This document shows, one piece after another, positions 52,756 to 64,000 of a DNA stretch of 64,000 nucleotides. Each line of letters begins with the position of its first letter. Positions within the stretch are counted from its first letter, which is position 1. The stretch lies in the NCBI RefSeq assembly GCF_036946495.1, contig NZ_JAQIIX010000001.1, positions 558,001-622,000 of the forward strand, in the 5' to 3' direction. The position numbers and the translations under genes are program-made. Under the pieces are notes generated by a model. It made no database searches. It was not told where the DNA came from and worked only from the letters and a program-made list of their open reading frames with translations. Source of the DNA: Mycolicibacterium neoaurum. Lineage in GTDB: Bacteria; Actinomycetota; Actinomycetes; Mycobacteriales; Mycobacteriaceae.

Positions 52756-53630
52756 TCGAGCTCGGCCAGGACGTCTGGACGGCCCGCGAGGCCGCCCATC
52801 AGCGGCGGGTGGAGATGTTCGTCGCGCCGCACATGCAGCGCGCCCGGCGCGGTGAGCCACATCCGGTGTGGGACTTCCTGTTCACCTACTACAGCCTGCG
52901 ACCCCGCCAATTGCGCCGCTGGCATCCCGGATTCGGGGTGGCGCTGGCCGGGCCGGACGCCCGGCGATTCCTGGACCGCTCCGGCTACACCGCGACCGAC
53001 GGTCAGGTATGCGTATCCGACGAGGTGCTGCGCACCCGGCATGACACCGTCGCATTCGTCGCCGCCCTGTTACGCGGTACCGCCCGGCGCCCGGCCCGGT
53101 TCAACTGCTTCGGGCTGCACGAATGGGCCATGGTGTACCGGTCCGACGAGGTCCGGCACGGCGCCGTGCCGCTGCGGCTGGGCCCGGCGGGCACCGATGC
53201 CGTGGTCGAGTCGATGCCGCTGCGGTGCAGTCACTTCGACGCGTTCCGGTTCTTCACACCGGCCGCCGTGCCACGCAACGCCGAGCCGCTCACCAGGGAC
53301 GGTCAGCTCACCTCCGAGCAACCGGGCTGCCTGCACAGCGGTATGGATCTCTACAAATGGGCCTACAAGCTGGGACCGCTGGTCGAGTCCGAACTGGTGC
53401 TGGATTGTCTGGATCTGGCCGCCGACGCCCGAGTCCTGGACATGTGTGCCAGCCCATACGACCTTACCGACTATGGTTTTGCACCGGTGGCCATCGAAAC
53501 AGCCGCCGGCCGTGCCGAGTACGCCAAGGCACAGCAGGACATCGCCGACCGCGCCGCGCCGTTACGTGCGGAGCTGCTGGCCCGGTGCGACGCGCTACTG
53601 GCACGGCTGCCCGCGCCCGTTCGCGCGTAG
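52752..53630 (+). CDS. Conserved actinobacterial protein, often labelled 3-methyladenine DNA glycosylase
   Basis: 292 residues, soluble. Distinct segments: PVWDFLFTYYSLRPRQLRRW, RFNCFGLHEWAMVYR, SMPLRCSHFDAFRFFTPAA, DLYKWAYKLGPLVESELV, DMCASPYDLTDYG. Homologues beside glcB in fast-growing mycobacteria are commonly annotated as 3-methyladenine DNA glycosylase, but I see no clear glycosylase motif and regard that name as unproven. The start GTG overlaps the CNNM stop (GTGA). Confidence 0.7.
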   Translation: MIELGQDVWTAREAAHQRRVEMFVAPHMQRARRGEPHPVWDFLFTYYSLRPRQLRRWHPGFGVALAGPDARRFLDRSGYTATDGQVCVSDEVLRTRHDTVAFVAALLRGTARRPARFNCFGLHEWAMVYRSDEVRHGAVPLRLGPAGTDAVVESMPLRCSHFDAFRFFTPAAVPRNAEPLTRDGQLTSEQPGCLHSGMDLYKWAYKLGPLVESELVLDCLDLAADARVLDMCASPYDLTDYGFAPVAIETAAGRAEYAKAQQDIADRAAPLRAELLARCDALLARLPAPVRA

Positions 53631-53672
53631 TTACCGATGGGTAAACTGGGTCGACTGTTAAAGGGAGGAATC

Positions 53673-55856
53673 ATGACCGAGCGCGTGACCGTCGGCAACC
53701 TGCGGGTCGCCAAGGTGCTGCACGATTTCATCACCAATGAGGCATTGCCCGGTACCGGTGTGGATCCGGACAGCTTCTGGGCAGGCGTGGACAAGGTCGT
53801 CGCCGACCTCGCCCCGCAGAACGAGGAGTTGCTCGCCCGCCGCGACGACCTGCAGGCCCAGATCGACAAGTGGCACCGCGCCCGGGTCATCGGTCCCTTC
53901 GATGCCGCCGAGTACAAGCAGTTCCTCACCGATATCGGTTATCTGGCGCCGGAGCCTCCCGCCTTCACCGTGACCACCTCCGGGGTGGACACCGAGATCA
54001 CCTCGACCGCGGGCCCGCAGCTCGTTGTGCCGATCCTCAACGCCCGCTTCGCGCTCAATGCGGCCAACGCCCGCTGGGGCTCGCTGTATGACGCGCTCTA
54101 CGGCACCGATGTCATCTCCGACGAGGGCGGCGCCGAGGCGGGCTCCTCCTACAACAAGGTCCGGGGCGACAAGGTCATCGCCTATGCCCGCAACTTCCTC
54201 GACGAGGCGGTGCCGCTGGCCGAGGGATCCTGGGCCGACATCACCGAGGTCAAGATCGAAGACGGGCAACTGGTGCCCACCCTGGCCGACCCGTCGGCAT
54301 TCGTCGGCTACACCGGCGAGCTGGGCGCGGCGTCCTGGTCGGTGCTGCTCAAGCACAACGGCCTGCACATCGAGATCCTCATCGACCCGTCCTCGCCGAT
54401 CGGGTCGACCGACAAGGCAGGCATCAAGGATGTCGTCCTGGAATCGGCCATCACGACGATCATGGATTTCGAGGACTCGGTGGCCGCCGTCGACGCCGAG
54501 GACAAGGTGCTCGGCTACCGCAACTGGCTGGGGCTCAACCGCGGCGACCTCTCCGAAGAGGTCAGCAAGGGCGGCAAGTCGTTCAACCGGGTGCTCAACC
54601 CCGACCGGGAGTTCACCACCCCGGACGGGTCCGGCGAGCTGAGCCTGCCCGGCCGCAGTCTGCTGTTCGTCCGCAACGTCGGACACCTGATGACCAACGA
54701 CGCCATCGTCTTCGACAATGACGGTGCCGATGGCGCCGAGGTTCCCGAGGGCATCCAGGATGCGCTGTTCACCGGCCTGATCGCCATCCACGGCCTCAAA
54801 GAGGGCGAACAGAACGGCCCGTACCGCAACTCGCGCACCGGCTCGGTCTACATCGTCAAGCCCAAGATGCACGGGCCCGACGAGGTCGCGTTCACCTGCG
54901 AGCTGTTCTCCCGCGTCGAGGATGTCATCGGGGTGCCGCAGGGCACCCTCAAGGTCGGCATCATGGACGAGGAGCGTCGCACCACGCTGAACCTGAAGGC
55001 GTGTATCAAGGCCGCGGCCGACCGCGTCGTGTTCATCAACACTGGCTTCCTGGACCGCACCGGCGACGAGATCCACACCTCGATGGAGGCGGGCCCGATG
55101 ATCCGCAAGGGCGCGATGAAATCGCAGCCCTGGATCAAGGCCTACGAGGACGCGAACGTCGACACCGGCCTGGCGACCGGCCTGGCCGGGCGGGCCCAGA
55201 TCGGCAAGGGCATGTGGGCGATGACCGATCTGATGGCCGATATGGTCGAGCAGAAGATCGGTCAGCCCAAGGCCGGCGCCACCACCGCATGGGTGCCCTC
55301 GCCCACCGCCGCCACCCTGCACGCGATGCACTACCACCAGGTCGACGTCGCCGCGGTGCAGAAGGAGCTGGCGGGCAAGAAGCGGGCCACCATCGACGAG
55401 CTGCTGACCATCCCGCTGGCCGGTGAGCTGGCCTGGTCCCCCGACGAGATCCACGAAGAGGTGGACAACAACTGCCAGTCGATCCTCGGCTATGTCGTGC
55501 GCTGGATCGACGCCGGTGTCGGCTGCTCGAAGGTGCCCGATATCCACAATGTGGCGCTGATGGAAGACCGTGCCACGCTGCGCATCTCGAGTCAGCTGTT
55601 GGCCAACTGGCTGCGCCACGGCGTCATCACCGAAGGCGATGTCAAGGCCAGCCTGCGCCGGATGGCCGCCATCGTCGACGAGCAGAACGCCGGCGACCCC
55701 GACTATCTGCCGATGGCACCGGATCCCGAGGCCAGCATCGCCTTCCAGGCGGCCCAAGAACTCATCCTCTCGGGAGCCCAGCAGCCCAGCGGCTACACCG
55801 AGCCGATCCTGCACCGGCGTCGTCGTGAGTTCAAGGCGCGTGCCGCGAACCAGTGA
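53673..55856 (+). CDS. glcB: Malate synthase G
   Basis: 727 residues. It condenses glyoxylate with acetyl-CoA in the glyoxylate shunt. Recognisable blocks are IMDFEDSVAAVDAEDK, KVGIMDEERRTTLNLKACI, DEIHTSMEAGPMIRKGAMK, WVPSPTAATLHAMHYHQVDV and GVGCSKVPDIHNVALMEDRA. AAGGGAGGAA is ideally placed before the ATG at 53673. Mycobacteria use this G-type enzyme alone with isocitrate lyase. Confidence 0.97.
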   Translation: MTERVTVGNLRVAKVLHDFITNEALPGTGVDPDSFWAGVDKVVADLAPQNEELLARRDDLQAQIDKWHRARVIGPFDAAEYKQFLTDIGYLAPEPPAFTVTTSGVDTEITSTAGPQLVVPILNARFALNAANARWGSLYDALYGTDVISDEGGAEAGSSYNKVRGDKVIAYARNFLDEAVPLAEGSWADITEVKIEDGQLVPTLADPSAFVGYTGELGAASWSVLLKHNGLHIEILIDPSSPIGSTDKAGIKDVVLESAITTIMDFEDSVAAVDAEDKVLGYRNWLGLNRGDLSEEVSKGGKSFNRVLNPDREFTTPDGSGELSLPGRSLLFVRNVGHLMTNDAIVFDNDGADGAEVPEGIQDALFTGLIAIHGLKEGEQNGPYRNSRTGSVYIVKPKMHGPDEVAFTCELFSRVEDVIGVPQGTLKVGIMDEERRTTLNLKACIKAAADRVVFINTGFLDRTGDEIHTSMEAGPMIRKGAMKSQPWIKAYEDANVDTGLATGLAGRAQIGKGMWAMTDLMADMVEQKIGQPKAGATTAWVPSPTAATLHAMHYHQVDVAAVQKELAGKKRATIDELLTIPLAGELAWSPDEIHEEVDNNCQSILGYVVRWIDAGVGCSKVPDIHNVALMEDRATLRISSQLLANWLRHGVITEGDVKASLRRMAAIVDEQNAGDPDYLPMAPDPEASIAFQAAQELILSGAQQPSGYTEPILHRRRREFKARAANQ

Positions 55857-55902
55857 CTAGACTGCGGCGGGGTATTCGACACGACGAGACAAGAGGGTAG
55901 GG

Positions 55903-57918
55903 ATGGGCAGGCACAGCATTCCCGATCCCGACGACCAGCCTGACGAGCAGTTCGGAGTCTTCGGCGATCCCCGCCGCGACGAGCCCGCTGCCGGGTCGTC
56001 GGCCGGGCAGCACGAACAGCCCGAGTTCGGTTACGACGCAGACGATTACCGCTACGACACGGACGCCGGTGACGACCACGCTCGCCAGCACGAGTACGAG
56101 GATCCTGATCCGGCTCCACGGGGTTTCCCGGCGGTTGCCGACGAGGACTCCCCCACCCAGGCGTTCTCCGTCACCGGTCGGCAGCGCACCTTCGAGGGCG
56201 GGGAATGGACCGGTTCGCACCGGGCCATCACCCCCGGCCGGCGCACCGTCAGCCGCGGCGTCGTCATCGCACTGATCACGGTGGTCGCCGTGGTCGGTGC
56301 GGTGATTCTGTGGCAGTTCTTCGGCAATGCGCTGTCTGATCGCAGCCAGGCATCGGCCGACAGGTGCGTCGAGGGTGAGGTCACCGTCGCCGTCGTCGCC
56401 GATCCGGCCATCGCCGAGCAGATCTCGGGACAGGCCCAGGACTACGTCGGTACCAACCCGCGCGTCGGTGACCGCTGTGTCAAGGTGGCCGTCACGTCCG
56501 CCGATGCCGACGCCGTCGTCGCCGGGTTCACCGGGGAGTGGCCGGGTGACCTGGGTGAGCGGCCCGCCGTGTGGCTCCCCGGCAGTTCGTCGGCGGAGTC
56601 CCGGCTGGAAGCGGCCGCGGGGCCGGAATCGGTGATCGACAGCCGCTCCCTGGTCAGCTCGCCGGTGGTGCTGGCCGTCCGACCGGAACTGAAAACCGAG
56701 TTGTCCGAGCAGAACTGGTCGGCACTGCCGAATCTACAGACCAATCCGGCAGCGCTGGACGGACTGAACCTGCCCGGCTGGGGCGGACTGCGGTTGGCAT
56801 TACCCACCGCGGGTAACAGCGACGCGGGCATCCTCGCGGCCGAGGCCGTTGCGGCGGCCTCCGCAGCCCCGAATGCGCCGGTGACCTCCGGTGCCGGTGC
56901 CGCACAACGGCTCATGGGTGCGCAGCCCGAACTCGCCGACAAGCAGGCGTCCACCGCACTCGATGCCCTGGTCAACGCAGCCGACCCGGCCGCCGCGCCG
57001 GTACACGCCGTCGCCACCACCGAGCAGCAGGTGTTCCGGCGCGGGGCAGATATGGCCGATGCGGGCAGCAAGTTGGCCGCCTGGATTCCGGCCGGTCCGA
57101 CCCCGGTGGCCGACTTTCCCGTCGTGCTGCTCAGCGGCGACCGGTTGGCCAAGGAACAGGTCAGTGCGGCCAGCGAATTCGACCGCTTCATGCGCAAACC
57201 CGAGCAGCTCGCCAAACTGGCCGAGGCCGGTTTCCGCGCCGACGGTGCATCGAACCCGGACAGCCCGGTGACCGACTTTCCCGCCGTGACGTCACCACTG
57301 TCGTTCGCCGACCCGGCCGAACGTGCCGGCCTGGCGGCCCGGTTGGCCGCCCCGGTGCGGGACGGCACCGTCACCGTGATGCTCGGCCAGTCCGTTCCTG
57401 ACCTGACCGACGTCGCTACCGCGCTCAACGATCGGCTACAACAACTGCCGCCGTCGGCGGCGGTGGGCCTGTGGACTTTCGACGGTGTGGCCGGCCGGTC
57501 GGCGATCACCACCGGTCCGCTCGGGGATGACCTCGGCGGCACGCCACGGTCTGCGGCGCTCGGTTCGAGCCTGCAGTCCCAGGGCGGTTCGGCCAGCGGT
57601 GCGGTGTCGTTCACGACGCTGCGTCTGGTCTACGGCGACGCGCTGGCCGGTTTCCGTCCTGACCAACCGAATTCGGTACTGGTGGTGACCGCGGGCCCGC
57701 ATACCGACCGCAGTCTCGACGGTCCCGGATTGATCTCCTATATCCAGGGTGCCGCCAATCAGCAGCGTCCGGTGGCGGTCAACGTCATCAACATCGGTGA
57801 CGATCCGGATCGGGCGACCTGGGAGGCGGTGGCCCAGGCCAGCGGTGGCCAGTACCGCAATGTCACCGGTGCCGCCGATCCGGCATTCGGCGATGCCGTC
57901 AGCGAGTTCCTCGGCTGA
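55903..57918 (+). CDS. Membrane-anchored envelope protein with substrate-binding and VWA-like domains
   Basis: 671 residues, counterpart by position of Rv1836c. An acidic cytoplasmic head (1-110; many Asp/Glu/Tyr and a STQAF-type threonine region DSPTQAFSV that could be a kinase target) precedes one membrane helix (about 119-141). Two extracellular parts follow: a solute-binding-like fold (about 150-450) and a C-terminal VWA-like domain (about 475-670). The metal-site motif DxSxS is not intact (VMLGQSVPD). It starts 46 bp after glcB. Confidence 0.75.
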   Translation: MGRHSIPDPDDQPDEQFGVFGDPRRDEPAAGSSAGQHEQPEFGYDADDYRYDTDAGDDHARQHEYEDPDPAPRGFPAVADEDSPTQAFSVTGRQRTFEGGEWTGSHRAITPGRRTVSRGVVIALITVVAVVGAVILWQFFGNALSDRSQASADRCVEGEVTVAVVADPAIAEQISGQAQDYVGTNPRVGDRCVKVAVTSADADAVVAGFTGEWPGDLGERPAVWLPGSSSAESRLEAAAGPESVIDSRSLVSSPVVLAVRPELKTELSEQNWSALPNLQTNPAALDGLNLPGWGGLRLALPTAGNSDAGILAAEAVAAASAAPNAPVTSGAGAAQRLMGAQPELADKQASTALDALVNAADPAAAPVHAVATTEQQVFRRGADMADAGSKLAAWIPAGPTPVADFPVVLLSGDRLAKEQVSAASEFDRFMRKPEQLAKLAEAGFRADGASNPDSPVTDFPAVTSPLSFADPAERAGLAARLAAPVRDGTVTVMLGQSVPDLTDVATALNDRLQQLPPSAAVGLWTFDGVAGRSAITTGPLGDDLGGTPRSAALGSSLQSQGGSASGAVSFTTLRLVYGDALAGFRPDQPNSVLVVTAGPHTDRSLDGPGLISYIQGAANQQRPVAVNVINIGDDPDRATWEAVAQASGGQYRNVTGAADPAFGDAVSEFLG

Positions 57919-58762
57919 CCCGCTCCAGCGTGCACTGCACGCCGAAGTGATCCGAAGGGAAGATGCGGGGCAGCTCGGATGCGACCGGTTCACGCCCGAG
58001 CAGCCGGATGGATCGTGCGCTCCAGGCGTCGGCCCGCAGCAGCACCCGATCGAATCGGACGTGGCGGTGCTTGTCCTTCATGTCATAGCGCATGTGGTTG
58101 ATGGTGGTGTCCTCGGTGAATCCCGGCTCGTCGGGATGCAGCGTCGGCCACACGTCGCGGAAGTCGGCGGGCAGGATGGCGTTCTCGGCGTCGCGCAGGT
58201 TGAAGTCCCCCATGATCACGACGTCCTGGTGGCTGCGCACCGAGTCGACCACCAGCCGCAGCTGGCGTTCGCGTAACGCGGCTGCGGCCTTTCCGCTTTC
58301 GAGGTGCAAGCCCACAACGGTGAAGCTGTGGCCGCCGATGGTGTACCGCGCCGTGAGGTACCCGCGGGACAGGTTCGACGGCAGCCGCGTGTAATTCACC
58401 CGGTCGACCGGGATGCGCGATAGCAGCAGCATGCCGTAGTGGCCGAGCCTGCCACCGCACACGGCGGCGCTGGAGTAGTGCGCGCGGATCCAGGGTTGGG
58501 CCAGTAGCACGCTCAGTGCCGGCTCGGTGACCTCTTGGAACACCATGACATCCGGCTCTTCTCGAGCCAGGATGTCGGCGATCGCCTGATAGCGCCGTGC
58601 GGCGCACAGCTCGTTGAACCAGATGTTGTAGGTCGCCAGGGAAAGCCGGTCCAGGTCCGCACCGGTGCCGGGCCTACCGGTGCTACGAGTCCAGCCGGAG
58701 TCGAACCGTCGCACCGGCATCGGCGTGGTCCTGCGCAACACCGAGGGCCACACCCGCTTCAT
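57899..58762 (-). CDS. Endonuclease/exonuclease/phosphatase family protein
   Basis: 287 residues. The family core is complete: LSLATYNIWFNE, VMVFQEVTEPA (metal Glu), VVGLHLESGK, DVVIMGDFNLRD (catalytic Asp-Asn) and the terminal SDHFGVQC (His). It could be a nuclease or a phosphodiesterase/sphingomyelinase-like enzyme. ATG at 58762 is chosen; the long Arg/Gly-rich upstream frame is antisense to the hydrolase gene. It overlaps the convergent VWA-like gene by 20 bp. Confidence 0.75.
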   Translation of the reverse strand: MKRVWPSVLRRTTPMPVRRFDSGWTRSTGRPGTGADLDRLSLATYNIWFNELCAARRYQAIADILAREEPDVMVFQEVTEPALSVLLAQPWIRAHYSSAAVCGGRLGHYGMLLLSRIPVDRVNYTRLPSNLSRGYLTARYTIGGHSFTVVGLHLESGKAAAALRERQLRLVVDSVRSHQDVVIMGDFNLRDAENAILPADFRDVWPTLHPDEPGFTEDTTINHMRYDMKDKHRHVRFDRVLLRADAWSARSIRLLGREPVASELPRIFPSDHFGVQCTLERVSRGTR

Positions 58763-58794
58763 GACACCCCAACGTACGCCGCCGGTCCCCGATG

Positions 58795-59700
58795 TCAGCG
58801 CAGCGACAACAGATCCCGCACCTGCACGGCGAACTCCCTGGGCACCTCGACCTGCGGATAGTGCCCGACGTCCGGTAACTCGACCACGTCGGCGGCCGGC
58901 CGCAGATCCCGCAGGCCGGCCAGGACGTTGGATGTTGCCACCGGATCCTGCAGCCCCCACAGATAACTCAACGGTTTCGTCCACGCCGCGATCGCGCCGT
59001 GCCAGCGCGATGCGTAGCGCACGCGCTCGTCCAGGTAGGCGCACAGCAGATGCATGATGCGATGACCATCGTTGTGGGCCAACAACGCCCACTGCGCCTC
59101 AGCCTCGTCAGCGGTGAGTGGGTGTGCCGGGGAGAACAGCCTGCCGAAGCCGCGGATGAATGCGGCGCAACCCGTCAGCCGGGACAGTAGCGGTCCCAGC
59201 GGCCCGCGCAACACCTTCTGCGACGGGCGCAGACTGGCTCGCTCCAGGATCACGCTGCCATTGGTCAGCACCGCACCTCGCAGATCGAAGGTCAGGCGCC
59301 CCTGGATATCTCGGGCCAACAGTTCGGTGGCCACCGAGGTGCCCATGTCGTGGACCACCATGACCACCGGACCGGTCGTCGTCTGCGCGAGCACATCCTC
59401 GACGATGTCGGCCTGCTCCAGCAGGCTGTACACGCGCGAGCTGCGCCGACTCCCCGGTCGCTGCGCTCCTGCCCACCGAGGCTTGTCCGACAGCCCGAAT
59501 CCGAGGAAGTCCAGCGTCAGCCAGGACTGCCCGGCCAGCTCGTCGACGACCCTGCGATAGTCGAAGGAGCTGGACGGAAACCCATGCAGCAGAAGCAGCG
59601 CCGGGCCCGCACCCGGTGCGGACCGGACGAAGATCCGACCCGACGGGGTGGTCAGGAATCGACCACCATCCGCCCAGTCCTGCACCTCTGCCGGTAGCAC
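58795..59700 (-). CDS. Alpha/beta hydrolase of the epoxide hydrolase/haloalkane dehalogenase branch
   Basis: 301 residues. Oxyanion motif LLLLHGFPSSSFDYRRVV, nucleophile Asp in VVMVVHDMGTSVATELL, and catalytic His in LPDVGHYPQVEVP. Asp rather than Ser marks the ester-intermediate branch, but the residue after it is Met where haloalkane dehalogenases need Trp for halide binding, so epoxide or ester hydrolysis is likelier. By position it matches Rv1833c. GTG start at 59700, close to the gcvP 3' end. Confidence 0.75.
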   Translation of the reverse strand: MLPAEVQDWADGGRFLTTPSGRIFVRSAPGAGPALLLLHGFPSSSFDYRRVVDELAGQSWLTLDFLGFGLSDKPRWAGAQRPGSRRSSRVYSLLEQADIVEDVLAQTTTGPVVMVVHDMGTSVATELLARDIQGRLTFDLRGAVLTNGSVILERASLRPSQKVLRGPLGPLLSRLTGCAAFIRGFGRLFSPAHPLTADEAEAQWALLAHNDGHRIMHLLCAYLDERVRYASRWHGAIAAWTKPLSYLWGLQDPVATSNVLAGLRDLRPAADVVELPDVGHYPQVEVPREFAVQVRDLLSLR

Positions 59701-59709
59701 CCGGTCAGG

Positions 59710-62550
<2,841 letters not shown>

Positions 62551-62589
62551 AGAAGTCTCCCCGGGTCGAGGTGTGCGCCGCGAAGCGCG

Positions 62590-62773
62590 TCCTCTCCCTC
62601 TGTCGGGGTGCCTGAGAGATTCAGCCCGGATCCGGGCCTTTCCCCATGGGCGGGTGCGCGCGGCACCGCTTTCCAGAGGCATCGTGGCCGCGCGCGGTCC
62701 GGGGGCCTGAGAGGTTGACGGAGAGGTGTTGCTCCTTCGGCGTCCGTGGCTGGCGGCCACGGAACTCTCCCGC
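62590..62773 (-). ncRNA. Tandem glycine riboswitch upstream of gcvP
   Basis: Read on the minus strand: GGGAGAG (62771-62765), CGCCGAAGGAGCAA, CTCTCAGGC closing the first aptamer; then CTCTGGAAAGCGG, CCCATGGGGAAAGGC, TCTCAGGCACC and GACAGAGGGAGAG for the second. These are the conserved cores of the two-aptamer glycine riboswitch. It ends 39 bp before the gcvP start codon, so translational or transcriptional activation by glycine is expected. Confidence 0.93.
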
Positions 62774-62844
62774 GCATGGGCGATACGCGCTCGATTCTAG
62801 CGGTTCACCCGATCCGACGGCGTTCGCGCCGGGAACGGCCCGGA

Positions 62845-63468
62845 TCAGCCGATCTTGCGGTCGCGGCTCTTGCGCCGGGACGCCAGTTCGTCCTCGGGGG
62901 CGGCGATGGACTCGCCGCCATCGGCACGCTCGCCGGGGAAGTCGGCAATCGCACCGGTCAACTCGCGCATCGCACCGGACACCGCGATACCGAACACACC
63001 TTGTCCGCCCTGCAAAAGGTCGACGACTTCCTCGGCCGACGTGCACTCGTAGACGGTGGTGCCATCGGAGAACAGCGTGATGTTGGCGAGATCCTGCACT
63101 CCGCGCTGGCGCAGGTGGTCGACCGCGACGCGGATGTTGTGCAGCGAGATGCCCGTGTCGAGCAACCGCTTGACGATCTTGAGGACCAGCACGTCCTTGA
63201 AGGAGTACAACCGCTGACTTCCCGATCCGGCGGCGCCACGGATGGACGGAACGACCAGTGAGGTCCGCGCCCAGTAGTCGAGCTGGCGATAGGTGATCCC
63301 GGCGATCTGGCAGGCGCTGGGACCGCGGTAGCCGACAAGCTCGTCCGGGATCGAATCATCCGGGAACAGGCCGCCCTGGACGGGTTCTCCGGATGCGCCG
63401 TTCACGGGCGGTGTCAGCCCGCCAACAGAAGACAGATCCAACTCCCCCTGATGTGGCGTGTCGCCCAC
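62845..63468 (-). CDS. MerR-family regulator (Rv1830-like)
   Basis: 207 residues. Winged helix GPSACQIAGITYRQLDYWAR, then SQRLYSFKDVLVLKIVKRLLDTGIS, a MerR domain at about 45-120; the C-terminal part has no Cys-based metal site. In mycobacteria this conserved regulator lies near the garA region and has been linked to growth and division control. GTG 63468 with AGAGG before it is chosen; a frame extension to 63501 exists. It ends 71 bp from the riboswitch. Confidence 0.85.
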   Translation of the reverse strand: MGDTPHQGELDLSSVGGLTPPVNGASGEPVQGGLFPDDSIPDELVGYRGPSACQIAGITYRQLDYWARTSLVVPSIRGAAGSGSQRLYSFKDVLVLKIVKRLLDTGISLHNIRVAVDHLRQRGVQDLANITLFSDGTTVYECTSAEEVVDLLQGGQGVFGIAVSGAMRELTGAIADFPGERADGGESIAAPEDELASRRKSRDRKIG

Positions 63469-63658
63469 AGTCCATCCTCTCGCCGTCGCCCCCGGGCACA
63501 CGTGAGATCACGTCGGAACCCGAGTTCGAATGTGTCGAGCATACGCTCAACACATTGCCGCTACTGCTCGTCGTCGATCAAAATTATGGCTGCCCGTTCG
63601 ACACGTCGCCGACACAGAAACCGCGTGTCGACATCACGAGACGCAGTCGTGATCTTGG

Positions 63659-64000
63659 TCAGGTCGCTTTGAAATCATCCGGCGAGATGCTGTCGAGGAA
63701 TTCCTTGAACTTCTCCACCTCGTCCTCGCGGACGGGTTCGGCGGAGTCATCGTCGCTCTCGTCGGGAATCAGCAGACCGGCCTCGGCCAACACCGATTCC
63801 TCGACGTAGATCGGGACCCCGACTCGCAGGGCGATCGCGACCGAGTCCGACGGGCGGGCCGAGACCTTGATATCGCGGTCGAAGATCAGGTCGGCGTAGA
63901 AGGTGCCCTCCTGCAGGTCGACGATGCGCACCTCTTTGAGCGAATGTCCCAACGCAGCAATCAGATCGCGGATCAGATCATGGGTCTGCGGTCGGGGCGC
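63659..64000 (-). CDS. Bifunctional nuclease family (DUF151) protein, N-terminus cut by window edge
   Basis: The last 114 codons of an Rv1829-type protein of about 164 residues, starting at the edge with PRPQTHDLIRDLIAALGHS. The conserved DUF151 core follows: VDLQEGTFYADLIFDRDIKV, SARPSDSVAIALRVGVPIYV. Then comes an acidic tail that ends KEFLDSISPDDFKAT. A plant member has DNase/RNase activity; the bacterial role is unclear. The initiation codon is outside the window. Confidence 0.9.
   Translation of the reverse strand, partial: APRPQTHDLIRDLIAALGHSLKEVRIVDLQEGTFYADLIFDRDIKVSARPSDSVAIALRVGVPIYVEESVLAEAGLLIPDESDDDSAEPVREDEVEKFKEFLDSISPDDFKAT

Noticed and set aside
53658..55814. Long open frame antisense to glcB
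   Set aside because: A mirror frame produced by GC-rich codon bias; the sense strand encodes a full malate synthase with a strong ribosome-binding site.
62551..62760. Upstream extension of the gcvP reading frame
   Set aside because: The region is the glycine riboswitch; the conserved GcvP N-terminus begins at the GTG at 62550 with a good ribosome-binding site.

Overview
The window is a chromosomal segment of a fast-growing Mycobacterium (Mycolicibacterium type). It is about two-thirds G+C with dense genes, many ATGA/GTGA overlaps and leaderless starts. The lineage is supported by an antigen 85 mycolyltransferase (fbpC type), the Apa/ModD alanine-proline-rich antigen, and a gene order that, from memory, follows the M. 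tuberculosis block Rv1829 to Rv1867 read backwards. A lon gene, which M. tuberculosis lacks, points to a fast grower. I see no tRNA, rRNA, CRISPR array, phage, transposase or insertion sequence.

Left part (1-25.8 kb), accessory and strain-variable. A truncated gene under a KstR-type box is followed by a GntR regulator, an AtzF-like allophanate hydrolase, a BiuH-like cysteine hydrolase and a COG2252/NCS2-type permease, which reads as a biuret or similar nitrogen-scavenging operon. Next come a TetR/membrane-protein pair, a TPR protein, a deaminase/GH13 pair, a type II NADH dehydrogenase-like flavoprotein, a receptor-type nucleotidyl cyclase with a damaged active site translationally coupled to a cyclic-nucleotide-domain MscS channel, antigen 85, a BCCT betaine/choline carrier, lon behind a HAIR-like (HspR) element, an LLM flavin oxidoreductase, OsmC, TfoX-N, an HhH-GPD protein and a ferredoxin-reductase-like flavoprotein.

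Middle part (25.8-39.7 kb). This holds mdh with an exact 10-bp tandem repeat upstream and a minus-strand operon of a double CaiB-type CoA transferase, an aldehyde dehydrogenase and a thiolase-like protein without the usual cysteine. Then follow a CPBP protease, a divergent XRE regulator/methionine aminopeptidase pair with two mirrored palindromic operators, a GlsB-like membrane protein, apa, an SDR without its tyrosine, an F420-type LLM oxidoreductase, ndh and a DUF2628 protein.

Right part (39.7-64 kb), conserved mycobacterial core. It contains the complete ureABCFGD operon, a PaaI thioesterase, a FhuF-like gene bracketed by two IdeR-like boxes, blaI with an M56 peptidase, gnd, guaB1 (GMP reductase), two CNNM/CBS proteins, a conserved protein of uncertain function, glcB, a VWA-like envelope protein, an endonuclease/exonuclease/phosphatase protein, an alpha/beta hydrolase, gcvP under a tandem glycine riboswitch, a MerR regulator and a partial bifunctional-nuclease-family gene.

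The most notable unexplained structures are the cyclase/MscS pair, the XRE/aminopeptidase divergon, the decamer array before mdh, the iron-boxed FhuF-like gene without an Fe-S domain, and a family of long intergenic hairpins whose arms begin with GAG.
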